DNA from: an uncultured Eubacteriales bacterium
GTDB lineage: Bacteria; Bacillota; Clostridia; Christensenellales; Pumilibacteraceae
NCBI GenBank assembly: GCA_900553005.1
Contig: USBU01000070.1
Coordinates: forward strand, 1-6,612
Length of the DNA: 6,612 nucleotides
Reading direction: 5' to 3'
Each line of letters begins with the position of its first letter. The stretch's first letter is position 1. The position numbers were made by a program, and so were the translations under genes. This document shows positions 6,155-6,612 of this stretch, in pieces. Under the pieces are notes generated by a model that was not told the origin of the DNA, made no database searches, and saw only the letters and a list, made by a program, of their open reading frames with translations.

Positions 6155-6585
6155 TTGGCCTGCGAAAAAAATAAAAAACCTGAAATTCTCGCTCCGGCGG
6201 GTAATATGGAAAGTCTGCGCGCAGCCGTGATAAACGGCGCCGACGCGGTTTATTTAGGCGCATCCAATTTCAGCGCACGGGCTAAAGCGGTTAATTTCGA
6301 TAATGAAGAGCTGTTGCAAGCCGTTAATTACTGTCATTTATTCGGTGTAAAAGTATATCTTGCTGTAAATACCTTAATCAAGCCGGAAGAATATGATGCA
6401 GCATTTAAAACTATAATCAGCGCAAAAAATATTGGTGTCGATGCGTTTATTTTGCAAGATTTATCGTTTTTAACACATTTTCATAGTACATTGTCAGACA
6501 TAAATATACATTTGAGCACGCAGGCCGGAGTTCACAATCCGGAAGGAGCAAAGGTTGCTCAAAAATTAGGCGTTAAGCTCATAAT
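6155..6585 (+). CDS. Peptidase U32 family protein, N-terminal part (3' partial)
   Basis: The frame encodes 143 complete codons before the insert ends. Features of the U32 family N-terminal barrel are plain: PEILAPAGNMESLRAAVINGADAVYLGA at about 9-36, FSARAKAVNF at 38-47, YCHLFGVKVYLAVNTLIKPEE at 58-78, IGVDAFILQDLSF at 92-104 and HLSTQAGVHNPEG at 117-129. The family covers collagenase-like proteases (PrtC type) and tRNA/rRNA hydroxylation proteins (TrhP, RlhA). The sequence ends before the cysteine signature, so the subfamily cannot be decided. I chose TTG 6155, 2 nt after the pheT stop. The frame is closed upstream by a TGA at 6140-6142, and only ATT 6143 and ATA 6149 are alternatives. The SD is weak (TGAGAT 6145-6150, or CGGAG 6134-6138 farther off), so translation may be coupled to pheT. 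Clostridial homologues are often near pheST. Confidence 0.92.
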
Positions 6586-6612
6586 CTGTCTCTTATACAC
6601 ATCTGACGCTGC
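6586..6612 (-). other. Nextera transposase adapter (non-genomic)
   Basis: Bases 6586-6604 read CTGTCTCTTATACACATCT, the reverse complement of the Tn5 mosaic end. Bases 6605-6612 (GACGCTGC) begin the reverse complement of the read-1 side arm. The last genomic base is about 6585, and the U32 frame continues into the adapter only by chance. Confidence 0.98.

Overview
This window is a stretch of chromosome from an endospore-forming Firmicute, most likely one of the Clostridia. The evidence is a spoVA operon tail and a yunB homologue, beside a T-box-controlled pheST operon whose PheS carries the four-cysteine knuckle typical of Firmicutes. Base composition looks intermediate (mid-40s % GC by eye, not computed). 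No mobile element, CRISPR array, rRNA or tRNA was found, and every gene is on the + strand. I cannot place the genus.

Both ends are library adapter, not genome. Bases 1-33 are the Nextera read-2 side adapter with the Tn5 mosaic end. Bases 6586-6612 are the reverse complement of the read-1 side. The genomic insert is therefore 34-6585 and is cut at both ends by tagmentation. The longest open frame over the first gene begins inside the adapter and should not be annotated that way.

Layout: (1) 35-100, a hydrophobic 21-codon tail, probably the end of spoVAC; (2) 97-1179, spoVAD, with a proposed TTG start overlapping the previous stop; (3) 1189-1560, spoVAE (spoVAEB type); (4) 1607-2269, yunB, with no Shine-Dalgarno and a -10-like element directly before its ATG; (5) 2270-2445, no gene seen; (6) 2446-2715, promoter and complete T-box riboswitch with a UUC (Phe) specifier, an antiterminator and a terminator; (7) 2726-3748 pheS and 3768-6152 pheT; (8) from 6155 on, the N-terminal 143 codons of a U32 peptidase family protein, running off the insert.

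The genes form two functional blocks. SpoVAC, SpoVAD and SpoVAE belong to the system that moves Ca-dipicolinic acid into the forespore and releases it at germination, and YunB is a sporulation protein of the mother-cell programme in Bacillus. The second block makes phenylalanyl-tRNA synthetase. Its expression is predicted to rise when uncharged tRNA-Phe pairs with the UUC specifier and the UGGU bulge of the leader. The U32 gene sits 2 nt after pheT and is probably cotranscribed. I see no previously undescribed system. The most useful second looks are the adapter ends, the SpoVAD start, the possibly leaderless yunB and the details of the T-box.
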